Positions 33,711 through 40,795 of a stretch of DNA of 64,000 nucleotides are shown here, piece by piece; position 1 is the first letter of the stretch; the number at the start of each line of letters is the position of its first letter. The stretch spans positions 150,970 through 214,969 of the forward strand of contig NZ_JAHLQI010000005.1 of assembly GCF_018918345.1 (NCBI RefSeq), given 5' to 3'. Both the position numbers and the translations under genes were made by a program. Below the pieces are notes generated by a model, which made no database searches, had not been told where the DNA came from, and saw only the letters and a list, made by a program, of their open reading frames with translations. This DNA is from Butyricicoccus intestinisimiae. Lineage in GTDB: Bacteria; Bacillota; Clostridia; Oscillospirales; Butyricicoccaceae.

Positions 33711-33725
33711 GCACAAACGTTGTGC
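33711..33725. repeat. GCACAA-N3-TTGTGC palindrome in the ferredoxin leader
   Basis: A 6+6 perfect inverted repeat separated by ACG, lying just downstream of the ferredoxin -10 (minus strand). The position suits an operator or a small leader hairpin. Confidence 0.4.
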
Positions 33726-33741
33726 GATTTCTTATGTACCT

Positions 33742-33769
33742 ATTGTATCATAGATTTTCGAGAAATCAA
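33742..33769 (-). promoter_or_regulatory. Promoter of the ferredoxin gene
   Basis: On the minus strand: TTGATT (33769-33764), 16-base spacer, TACAAT (33747-33742) with extended TGA. Confidence 0.6.
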
Positions 33770-34010
33770 CTAAAAAAATTCAAAAAAATGAAATAAATCT
33801 AAACGGAGTCTAACTTTAATGTGCAAAAAGTTGCGAAAAATTGGGTTTTTAATGCAAAAAATCTCGCAATTCTGCGTATTTTTCAAAACATTGCCTGAAA
33901 AAAAGAAGTAAGCCTATGTTAATAAAAATAGAAAAATTTTTATTAGAAATTTTGGTGAAATTTTCTGTAGAAAAAAGCAGGCAAACCGCGTCAAAAACCG
34001 TCAACGCGCC
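33770..34010. other. AT-rich gene-free spacer between ferredoxin and sstT
   Basis: No coding potential was seen. It is rich in A and T tracts and holds an all-AT hairpin (taataaaaat/atttttatta, 33920-33929 with 33936-33945). Nothing else is recognised. Confidence 0.5.
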
Positions 34011-34039
34011 TTGTAGAAACGAGAAAAGTGTGCTACAAT
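34011..34039 (+). promoter_or_regulatory. Promoter of the sstT-like gene
   Basis: TTGTAG (34011-34016), 17-base spacer, TACAAT (34034-34039) with extended TGC. Confidence 0.65.
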
Positions 34040-34103
34040 AAGTAGGCTTTTGGGTTTTTGTGGAGAAAATCAAAAGAATACTGTTATAGAAGGACAAGAA
34101 AAT

Positions 34104-35333
34104 ATGAAAAATGTCATCAAAAAATGGAATGATATCAGTTTGATTCTCCGTATCATCATCGGTTTGATCATTGGTATCATTCTGGCACTGATTGTGCCGC
34201 AGGCGGCAGGCATTTCTATTCTGGGCACCATGTTTGTCGGTGCACTGAAAGCAATCGCGCCGCTGTTGGTATTTATTTTGGTTATGAGCTCGCTGGCGCA
34301 GGCATCTTCGGGCATCGGTAAGCAGTTCCGAACGGTTATTTTTCTGTATCTGTTCAGCACGCTGCTGTCGTCGGCTCTGGCTGTTTGCGCGAGCTTTGCC
34401 TTTCCGGTCAAGCTGAAGCTGGCTGAGGCTGCTGCTTCCGAAACAGCTCCGCCGAGCGGCATGGCAGAGATTTTCAGCAACCTGCTCGGCAACATCGTAT
34501 CCAACCCGATTGATGCGCTGGTAAACGCGAATTATGTCGGCGTGCTGACATGGGCGATTATTCTGGGTCTGGCACTGCGCAACATTGCATCCGAGCACAC
34601 CAAGGAATCGCTCACGGAACTGTCCAATGCGGTATCACAGGCAGTGCGCTGGATCATCAATCTGGCACCGTTCGGCATCATGGGTCTGGTGTTTACAACC
34701 GTGTCGCAAAATGGTCTGGGCATTTTCAAGGATTACGGCAGCCTGCTTCTGCTGCTGGTCGGCTGTATGGCAGTGATTGCGCTGATCATTGACCCGCTCA
34801 TCGTTGCGCTGTGCCTGCACAGAAATCCGTATCCGCTGGTGTTCCGCTGCCTCAAGGAGAGCGGTCTGACCGCATTCTTTACACGCAGCTCTGCGGCTAA
34901 CATTCCGGTAAATATGGCGCTGTGCGACAAGCTGGGACTGGATAAAGATATTTATTCCGTTTCGATTCCGCTCGGTGCGACCATCAATATGAACGGTGCA
35001 GCGATTACCATTACCATTATGACGATGGCCGCTGTACATACGCTGGATATGTCGGTCAATATTCCGACGGCGTTGGTTCTGGCACTGCTGGCAACGCTGG
35101 GTGCATGCGGTTCGTCCGGTGTCGCCGGCGGCTCTCTGCTGCTCATTCCGATGGCGTGCTCGCTGTTCGGCATCAACAATGATATTGCGATGCAGGTTGT
35201 CAGCGTCGGCTTTATCATCGGCGTGCTGCAGGATTCCTGCGAGACCGCAATCAATTCCTCCGGCGATGTATTGTTCGCCGCCACTGCAGAATTCCGCACT
35301 TGGATGAAGCAGGGCAAGGAGATTAAATTTTAA
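34104..35333 (+). CDS. sstT: Serine/threonine:sodium symporter, SstT-like (DAACS family)
   Basis: 409 residues. This integral membrane transporter is of the dicarboxylate/amino acid:cation symporter family. About eight transmembrane helices plus re-entrant loops are implied: [16 protein letters not shown] at the start and the conserved [19 protein letters not shown]. The C-terminal transport core has the family's [11 protein letters not shown] and [11 protein letters not shown] segments. These match SstT more than glutamate (GltP) carriers. The ATG at 34104 follows AAGGA; an in-frame start at 34050 is rejected. It is monocistronic. Confidence 0.92.
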   Translation: MKNVIKKWNDISLILRIIIGLIIGIILALIVPQAAGISILGTMFVGALKAIAPLLVFILVMSSLAQASSGIGKQFRTVIFLYLFSTLLSSALAVCASFAFPVKLKLAEAAASETAPPSGMAEIFSNLLGNIVSNPIDALVNANYVGVLTWAIILGLALRNIASEHTKESLTELSNAVSQAVRWIINLAPFGIMGLVFTTVSQNGLGIFKDYGSLLLLLVGCMAVIALIIDPLIVALCLHRNPYPLVFRCLKESGLTAFFTRSSAANIPVNMALCDKLGLDKDIYSVSIPLGATINMNGAAITITIMTMAAVHTLDMSVNIPTALVLALLATLGACGSSGVAGGSLLLIPMACSLFGINNDIAMQVVSVGFIIGVLQDSCETAINSSGDVLFAATAEFRTWMKQGKEIKF

Positions 35334-35347
35334 TCCCAGAACAAAAC

Positions 35348-35385
35348 AATCCCCTGTATCTCGTAGAGGTACAGGGGATTTCTTC
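35348..35385 (+). terminator. Intrinsic terminator of sstT
   Basis: A perfect 11-base stem (aatcccctgta 35348-35358 with 35370-35380) is followed by tcttctt. Confidence 0.75.
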
Positions 35386-35395
35386 TTGAAAAGAA

Positions 35396-36505
35396 TTATG
35401 CGTCCTCCGGCGGAATGTGCTGGGAGATGCCGTAGCTTTTGTATGCACTGTTGTGTGTGACATCGCGGAGGATAGAAAGAAACGGCGGAAAGGCAATGTG
35501 CTGGTGCGGGTCATTGACCTGAATTTCCAGCAATGCCTGCTGTTTCCAAAACGGATAGACATCAATTTCAAAATAGAGATTGTTTTCCGTCAGGCAATAG
35601 CGATTTTTGCGAATCTGCCGCAGTGAGGTATCTGCATCCATGAGCAGGCTGAGATACTCGTCTTTGGTGAGCCGCTGTTCGGTTTCAAGAAAATGTCCGT
35701 CAGCGGTTTGCTGGACTGTGGTTTTGACATAAATATAGCTGCCGTGGCTGCCGCGCTGGCGCACGCGCACAAGCGGTTCTCCGTCCTGTCGAATCAAATA
35801 GGTCTGAATGATCTCGACCTTGCGGCAGTTGGGCAGGCGTTCCAATGCCTGTAAATCCGGCATGCGGATGAGATAGCGGCGTTCGGTCTCAAAGGCGTTC
35901 GGTTCACCGAGAAAATGCGTAATTTCGCTGACGAGACGCCGCATCTTGCCGGTGAAATCCGTAGAATTGTCGATGATGCGCAAATACGGGTGTCCGGTCC
36001 AGCAGGTAATGATTTTTTCATCCATTGCAATGGCCTGCTCCGGTGTTTCTGTGCGCGCTTGATTGTTGGATAGCGTATAGAATTTTTCGGCGCCTTTTGC
36101 TGCTGTCACGAGATGAAAAACGGCGTCGTAGTTATCGCGGAACGCAATCTCGCTGCCGCCCAGCTCACGGCACAGAGATTCCCATTCGACGTTTGTCATG
36201 TAAGCTTTGTTATCGGAAATGCCGCGGTCTGCGACAATCAGAATTTTTTCGTTTTCCATATTGTTGGCTGCCATCTCAAACACGCGCTCTTTCTGAATTT
36301 GCAGAGAGACGAGTGCTTTTTGAAAATCATAGTTGGTGTTGACCGTCCACGGTGCGACACCGCCCAGAATCAGTTCAGATGCAGTTTCCGGAATAAAAAG
36401 AACTTTATAGCCTTGTTTGGAGAGATTGCTCTCAATCCATGCCATAGCAGTTGACTTGCCGCCGCATGGCCCGCCGGTGATGACGATTTTGGTAATAGAT
36501 TTCAT
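35396..36505 (-). CDS. P-loop NTPase (AAA_28-type) fused to a CYTH/triphosphate tunnel domain
   Basis: 369 residues. The N-terminal domain (~1-195) is a kinase-like P-loop NTPase: Walker A GGPCGGKST with Lys17, FIPETASELIL, and a Walker B-like ILIVADRGISD near residue 90. The C-terminal domain (~203-355) is CYTH-like: ETERRYLI at 206-213, where the canonical ExExK has Arg210 in place of Lys, then VRVRQRG, YVKTTV, LETEQRLTKDEY and LYFEIDVY. CYTH domains hydrolyse or bind triphosphorylated substrates. The combined role is unknown; a phosphotransferase acting on a triphosphate or a nucleotide is a guess. The ATG at 36505 follows AGGAG. It is monocistronic. Confidence 0.75.
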   Translation of the reverse strand: MKSITKIVITGGPCGGKSTAMAWIESNLSKQGYKVLFIPETASELILGGVAPWTVNTNYDFQKALVSLQIQKERVFEMAANNMENEKILIVADRGISDNKAYMTNVEWESLCRELGGSEIAFRDNYDAVFHLVTAAKGAEKFYTLSNNQARTETPEQAIAMDEKIITCWTGHPYLRIIDNSTDFTGKMRRLVSEITHFLGEPNAFETERRYLIRMPDLQALERLPNCRKVEIIQTYLIRQDGEPLVRVRQRGSHGSYIYVKTTVQQTADGHFLETEQRLTKDEYLSLLMDADTSLRQIRKNRYCLTENNLYFEIDVYPFWKQQALLEIQVNDPHQHIAFPPFLSILRDVTHNSAYKSYGISQHIPPEDA

Positions 36506-36534
36506 GCGTGGGTAACTCCTTTGATGATACTATC

Positions 36535-36563
36535 AGTATATCGGCTGCAAACAGGGAAGTCAA
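36535..36563 (-). promoter_or_regulatory. Promoter of the NTPase-CYTH gene
   Basis: On the minus strand: TTGACT (36563-36558), 17-base spacer, TATACT (36540-36535). Confidence 0.7.
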
Positions 36564-36708
36564 TGACTGCAGAGAGACAAAACCCGACAAAATTCATAGT
36601 TTTGTTATAAATTTCCTGCGTTAGCGGTTTTCATTGGCATTTTGATATGATATGATGATAGGCATAGAGAATAGAACGATATTCATAGAAAGAAGGGTGA
36701 ATGATACG

Positions 36709-37674
36709 ATGAAGAGAAGACTGGTGTATCCGGATGTTCTGCGTGCAGCGGCATGTGTTGCGACTGTCCTTTTCAGCACGTGCATTGCGGCGGGATACAC
36801 ACCTGCGATTGGATTGCTGACATGGGTGTGTCCGATGTTCCTCATGCTCAGCGGCATGTTCTTTTTGGATGGCAGCTGGTATCTGAGCGGAAAAGAGCTG
36901 GGAAAATGCTATGTGCTGCGTCTGGTCATCGCTTATCTGGTATGGGGAATGTTTGCGATGCTGGTCAATGCGCTGACCGGAAACGTTTTGCAGGGCATTC
37001 TGACCGGCAGCTCATGCTATTTGAACTTTTTGTTTGTGCTGTTTATTTTGTATGCGTTTTCTCCGGTGCTGCGCGTGTTTACCCGCGCGGCACAACCGAG
37101 AGAACTGGCGTATCTGGTCGTGTTCGGCGTGCTGCTCGGCGGCGTATATCCGTTTGTCCAAAGTCAGATTGGCTCGGTGCGCGTGGCGGATTATGCGCTG
37201 ATGGGCTTCGGGTATCTCGGCGTGTTTGCCGCCGGATGGTATCTGCGCACGGCATTTCTGACGCGCAAGCAGCTGCGGATTTTTTATCTGCTCGGTGCGG
37301 TCTGCGTGATTTTGGCATTTCGCGGTCTGTGGGGCTTTGATTCATTCTCAACCGATCCGGCACAGCTGATGCTGTCTCCGGATGCACTGCTCATTGCGAC
37401 AGCAATTTTCTTGGTGACCAAGAATACACTGGCAAAAAAACGCCTGTCTGTCAAGATTATGCGTCCGATTGCTCGATTGGCGCAGCTCAGCTTTGGCATT
37501 TATCTCATCCATCCGATTTTGCTGGCGGTTTTGTGCTGGGTTCTCAATGACTATGGAATCTATCTTCCGGCGGGATTGTTTGTCATTGGCGCTTCTGTGC
37601 TGCTGCTTGTGGTTTCCGGCGGCCTGACGTGGCTCATCCGCAAAATCCCGACTGTGGGACGGTATCTCGTATAA
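36709..37674 (+). CDS. Acyltransferase 3 family membrane protein
   Basis: 321 residues with about ten hydrophobic segments. The N-terminus MKRRLVYPDVLRAAACVATV corresponds to the R-x-x-D/LR-AxA start of the family, although the usual catalytic His-x-x-Asp is not evident. SFGIYLIHPILLAVL near the C-terminus is the conserved late helix, and MFLMLSGMFFL matches the PxFFxxSG region. Members O-acylate sugars, peptidoglycan or surface polymers from acyl-CoA. The acceptor is unknown. The ATG at 36709 lies after AGAAGGGTGA. It converges on the HAD gene and shares a terminator with it. Confidence 0.82.
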   Translation: MKRRLVYPDVLRAAACVATVLFSTCIAAGYTPAIGLLTWVCPMFLMLSGMFFLDGSWYLSGKELGKCYVLRLVIAYLVWGMFAMLVNALTGNVLQGILTGSSCYLNFLFVLFILYAFSPVLRVFTRAAQPRELAYLVVFGVLLGGVYPFVQSQIGSVRVADYALMGFGYLGVFAAGWYLRTAFLTRKQLRIFYLLGAVCVILAFRGLWGFDSFSTDPAQLMLSPDALLIATAIFLVTKNTLAKKRLSVKIMRPIARLAQLSFGIYLIHPILLAVLCWVLNDYGIYLPAGLFVIGASVLLLVVSGGLTWLIRKIPTVGRYLV

Positions 37675-37681
37675 ACAAGAA

Positions 37682-37718
37682 AAAATCGGCATCGAGTTTG
37701 TCGCTCGATGCCGATTTT
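37682..37718. terminator. Bidirectional terminator between acyltransferase and HAD genes
   Basis: A perfect 15-base stem (aaaatcggcatcgag 37682-37696 with 37704-37718) flanked by A and T tracts on both sides. Confidence 0.85.
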
Positions 37719-37719
37719 G

Positions 37720-38547
37720 TTATGCGCGCAGTAAGTATTGATGAATCGCTTCGGCGCAGCCGTCATGGTCGCAGTCGGACACGACAACATCCGCCATATC
37801 TAAAATCTGCTGGCGGGAATTTCCCATGGCAACAGCCAGACCGGCAGCTTTTAAGACCTCTAAATCATTTGGCGCATCGCCGACCGCGATGGTCTCGGAA
37901 ATCGGAATGTGCAGATGCTCGCACAGCTTGCGCAGACCGACAGCCTTGCTGACGCCCTTGGCGCTGATTTCCAAAGACGTTGCTTCGGCATGTGCCATGG
38001 TGACCGGAATCTCTGCATCCAGTATTTGCTGTTCGACGCGCTGGCGGGATTCTGGGTTAGTGAAATATAAATTCAGCTTGGCAACAGGAAAAGGGTTCTC
38101 GCGATACTGCGCGAAAAGATCCTCCCATTGTTCCGCGTTGCGCTCAAATAATCCCTGATATTGTCCCATGCCGAAGTGCGCCATGTTTTGGCAGTGGCTG
38201 CGCTGGATGATGGAAGTGGTCTCGCCGAGCAGATGCACCATGATATCCTGATGCTCCACAAAATCCAGAATTTGGCGGCAAGTCGTTGTAGCTAAGCTAC
38301 AGCTGTAAATTGCCGTGTTTGTCTGTCGGTCGACCACCAAGGCGCCGCTGACACAGTTTAAATATCGCACCTCGGAAAGCTGAGGCAGATATTCCCGCAG
38401 TTCCGGCAGGCAGCGTCCTGTGGATAAGATGACGTTTTTTCCCGCTTTGACTGCGTCGGAAATCGCAGTGAGACTGGAGGAAAGAATTTTTTTGTTGGAA
38501 TCGAGCAGTGTGCCGTCCATATCGAATGCAATGAGCTGATAACGCAT
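37720..38547 (-). CDS. Cof-type HAD-superfamily phosphatase
   Basis: 275 residues. HAD motifs: I, DMDGTLLDS (Asp9 nucleophile, Asp11 acid); II, ILSTGR; III, a Lys near KGVSKAVGL; IV, AVGDAPNDLEVL. The C2-type cap lies between motifs II and III (~85-190). These enzymes dephosphorylate sugar phosphates, flavins or other small metabolites; the substrate is not predictable here. It is the second gene of a two-gene operon, starting 12 bases after the DeoR regulator gene, which suggests a sugar-phosphate substrate controlled by that regulator. Confidence 0.9.
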   Translation of the reverse strand: MRYQLIAFDMDGTLLDSNKKILSSSLTAISDAVKAGKNVILSTGRCLPELREYLPQLSEVRYLNCVSGALVVDRQTNTAIYSCSLATTTCRQILDFVEHQDIMVHLLGETTSIIQRSHCQNMAHFGMGQYQGLFERNAEQWEDLFAQYRENPFPVAKLNLYFTNPESRQRVEQQILDAEIPVTMAHAEATSLEISAKGVSKAVGLRKLCEHLHIPISETIAVGDAPNDLEVLKAAGLAVAMGNSRQQILDMADVVVSDCDHDGCAEAIHQYLLRA

Positions 38548-38559
38548 GTAGAATCTCCT

Positions 38560-39306
38560 TTATACAAGAATCGGGGTGATGCCGCTGTTTTGAAGCTGAG
38601 CATACATTTCGGCATCCAGCTTGCTGTCAGTAATGACGGTTTTGATTTGGCTGCTTACGTTGAGAGGAACGGTTGACGAATGAGCAAATTTTTCACTCTC
38701 GGTCAGAACAATCAGCTCGTCTGCCTGATGCGCCATGTCGCGCACAGCCTGCGCGCGCATAGAATCACGGTTGGTAAAGCCTGTGCGCGGTGAATAACCG
38801 TCTATGCCGAGGAAAAAATGCGGAACGTAGAAGTTTTCTGCGCATTGGCGAACCATCGGTCCGACAAGCACCTGTGCATGCGGCTGATATATACCGCCGA
38901 GTACAATAATCTGAAAATCCGTTCGATTTCGGATGTAATCAGCAATAAAGACACTGTTTGTCAAAATCGTCAGGTTATGCTTGGTCTGCGTCAGAACTTC
39001 CGCCAGTAAGGCGCAGCAGCTGCCGTTTTCAATCATCAGTGTCTCACCATCCGAGACCAGCTCAGCAGCACGAACGGCAATGCGGCGCTTTTCTTCATAG
39101 TGATAGGCGATGCGGTATGCGACGTTTTCCGCGCTGCACAGGCGAGCAAAACCGTGTTCGCGGATGACAATGCCGCGGCGTTCCAATTCATCCAAATCCT
39201 TACGGATTGTGACCTGCGATACCTGCAATTTTTTTGCAAGGGCAGAGACATCTATTTTTTGTTCCTCTGTCAACAGAGACAGAATGGTCTGACATCGGTT
39301 ATTCAT
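38560..39306 (-). CDS. DeoR/GlpR-family transcriptional regulator
   Basis: 248 residues, typical length. The N-terminal HTH (~1-57) reads ILSLLTEEQKIDVSALAKKLQVSQVTIRKDLDEL with the family's S-x-x-T-I-R-K-D recognition helix. The C-terminal DeoRC sugar-phosphate sensor domain (~75-235) includes LVSDGETLMIENGS, LTNSV, GGIYQPHAQVLVGP and FLGIDGYSPRTGFT. DeoR proteins usually repress sugar-catabolic operons and respond to a phosphorylated sugar. It is co-transcribed with the HAD phosphatase. A BglG/PTS locus lies divergently, but no common control is shown. Confidence 0.93.
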   Translation of the reverse strand: MNNRCQTILSLLTEEQKIDVSALAKKLQVSQVTIRKDLDELERRGIVIREHGFARLCSAENVAYRIAYHYEEKRRIAVRAAELVSDGETLMIENGSCCALLAEVLTQTKHNLTILTNSVFIADYIRNRTDFQIIVLGGIYQPHAQVLVGPMVRQCAENFYVPHFFLGIDGYSPRTGFTNRDSMRAQAVRDMAHQADELIVLTESEKFAHSSTVPLNVSSQIKTVITDSKLDAEMYAQLQNSGITPILV

Positions 39307-39336
39307 GTTTGTTCCTCCGGTTTTCTTCGTGAGAAC

Positions 39337-39365
39337 AGTATACCAAATTTACGAATGAAAGTAAA
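39337..39365 (-). promoter_or_regulatory. Promoter of the DeoR-HAD operon
   Basis: On the minus strand: TTTACT (39365-39360), 17-base spacer, TATACT (39342-39337) with extended TGG. Confidence 0.65.
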
Positions 39366-39388
39366 GATTCTTTTGTTACAAATTATAC

Positions 39389-39417
39389 TTGTGATTTTTT
39401 AGAAAATTAGATATAAT
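39389..39417 (+). promoter_or_regulatory. Distal promoter upstream of the antiterminator gene
   Basis: TTGTGA (39389-39394), 17-base spacer, perfect TATAAT (39412-39417). Its transcript would begin with a structured stretch at 39426-39537. Confidence 0.6.
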
Positions 39418-39425
39418 ACAAGCAA

Positions 39426-39537
39426 TGAAATCAATAAACGATTTCAAATGAAATAAAACAAAACAGAACTGCGCTTTCGCCGCATGACTTTTCTGCCGGC
39501 AGAAACAGCACAAGGTGAGAAAGCCGGATCTGTTTTG
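39426..39537 (+). other. Structured intergenic region with nested inverted repeats (unassigned)
   Basis: Repeats: tgaaatc/gatttca (39426-39432 with 39440-39446); caaaacaga/tctgttttg (39459-39467 with 39529-39537) enclosing gctttc/gaaagc (39473-39478 with 39519-39524), which encloses the perfect 16-base palindrome TTTCTGCCGGCAGAAA (39490-39505). The nesting suggests a folded RNA from the distal promoter or an operator array. I could not match it to a known riboswitch class. Confidence 0.4.
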
Positions 39538-39583
39538 GAACTGCCTGCAGACCAGAAAGTGTGAAAAAATTGTAAAGATTTCC

Positions 39584-39612
39584 TTGACAGTTTATAAAAA
39601 ACATGTTACTAT
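39584..39612 (+). promoter_or_regulatory. Main promoter of the BglG-type antiterminator gene
   Basis: TTGACA (39584-39589), 17-base spacer, TACTAT (39607-39612) with extended TGT. Confidence 0.75.
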
Positions 39613-39636
39613 TTATACAACGTAAACGGAATCGTT

Positions 39637-39665
39637 GGAATGTTACCGGTCAGGCGGGCGTAACC
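39637..39665 (+). promoter_or_regulatory. Ribonucleic antiterminator (RAT) hairpin before the antiterminator gene
   Basis: A 29-base element beginning GGAATGTTACCGG and ending GGGCGTAACC, close to the LicT/SacT RAT consensus (GGATTGTTAC ... GGCAAAACC). Its last four bases (AACC) are also the first bases of the terminator stem starting at 39662, so folding of one excludes the other. Confidence 0.75.
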
Positions 39666-39730
39666 AACTCTGTACAGCGCTGAATCTATCGTATAGAGAA
39701 GATTGCTGTGTAGGGGTGGTTTATTTTTTT
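39662..39730 (+). terminator. RAT-controlled terminator in the antiterminator gene leader
   Basis: A 17-base stem (39662-39678 with 39705-39721) with three G-U pairs and one mismatch is followed by a T run through 39730. Confidence 0.75.
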
Positions 39731-39760
39731 CCTGATTGACAAGCAGAAGGGACAGGGGAT

Positions 39761-40606
39761 ATGAAGGTCAAAAAAGTTTTTAACAACAATATCCTCTGTG
39801 CGATCGATGAAGAAGGAAACGAAGTGATCGTTACCGGAAAAGGTCTCGGCTTCCAAAAGCATACCGGCGAAACCCTTGACAAGAGCAAAATCGAAAAGAC
39901 CTACCGTATGGTAGATAAGCAGGAGCAGCGCAAGCTGCGTGAGCTGGTCGAGCAGATCCCGATGGAGGATTTGCAGCTGACAGAACAGCTCGTCGCAGAC
40001 ATCAAGCGCAGCATTACCCAGCCGCTCAATGAATCGCTTCTCATCACACTGACCGATCACATCAGCTTTGCGATGCAGCGCAAGCAGCAGGGCATTGCGT
40101 TTACCAATCCGCTGGCGGGTTCTATTATGTGCTACTATCCGGCGGAATATCAGATGGGACGCCGCTGCTTGGAGACCATCCGGCAGAAAACCGGCATTGC
40201 GCTGAATGACGATGAGGCATCGTTTATTGCTCTGCACATTGTCAATGCGGAGATGAATACGCACATGTCAGAGATGTATGACATCACCAAGCTCATAGAT
40301 GGCTGCATTGATGTGGTAGAAGCGTATTATCACAAGCAATTTGACCGGCAGTCGTTGGACTTCAGCCGATTTGTCGTGCATCTGCGTTACTTTGCCAAAC
40401 GCGTTTTTCAGGGAAAAACGCTGCCGGACAACAGCGATGCAAATGATGTCAATTTCCGGCAGATGATTGCCTATAGTTGCAAAAAGCATTATCAATGCGC
40501 ACAGCGCATAGCAGACTATCTGAAAAACACGTGGGACAAGACGTTGTCTGAGGAAGAATTGATCTATCTCACGATTCATCTCAAGCGCATCAATATGAGC
40601 GCATAA
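39761..40606 (+). CDS. BglG/LicT-family transcriptional antiterminator
   Basis: 281 residues. The RNA-binding CAT domain (1-~57) starts MKVKKVFNNNILCAIDEEGNE. Two PTS regulation domains follow, with phosphorylatable histidines His100 and His159 (PRD1: TLTDHISFA, ALHIVNAEM) and His207 and His273 (PRD2: VVHLRYFAKR, TIHLKRI), nearly the same positions as in LicT. When active it binds RAT hairpins and prevents termination. RAT/terminator pairs precede both this gene and the PTS gene, implying autoregulation and control of sugar uptake through PTS-dependent phosphorylation. Confidence 0.94.
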   Translation: MKVKKVFNNNILCAIDEEGNEVIVTGKGLGFQKHTGETLDKSKIEKTYRMVDKQEQRKLRELVEQIPMEDLQLTEQLVADIKRSITQPLNESLLITLTDHISFAMQRKQQGIAFTNPLAGSIMCYYPAEYQMGRRCLETIRQKTGIALNDDEASFIALHIVNAEMNTHMSEMYDITKLIDGCIDVVEAYYHKQFDRQSLDFSRFVVHLRYFAKRVFQGKTLPDNSDANDVNFRQMIAYSCKKHYQCAQRIADYLKNTWDKTLSEEELIYLTIHLKRINMSA

Positions 40607-40636
40607 AAAGAAAAGATTGAAATCCGATTCGGATTT

Positions 40637-40665
40637 GGGATCGTTACCTAATTTGGGCGAAACCC
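40637..40665 (+). promoter_or_regulatory. Ribonucleic antiterminator (RAT) hairpin before the PTS gene
   Basis: A 29-base element beginning GGGATCGTTACC and ending GGGCGAAACCC. It matches the RAT pattern and overlaps the terminator arm that begins at 40660. Confidence 0.78.
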
Positions 40666-40735
40666 ATACGAGTCTTACAAAACACGTACTGACACGGTTG
40701 GTATGTCTTTGTGGGATTGGTATGGGTTTTTATAT
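40660..40735 (+). terminator. RAT-controlled terminator in the PTS leader
   Basis: Left arm aaacccatac (40660-40669) and right arm gtatgggttt (40720-40729) pair perfectly, followed by a T-rich tail. The loop is long (50 bases) and could hold further pairing. Confidence 0.7.
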
Positions 40736-40795
40736 TTTCTTTGGGACATACTCATAGTATGTGTCACAAAAGCCAAACAAAGAGGAGGAGATTAT

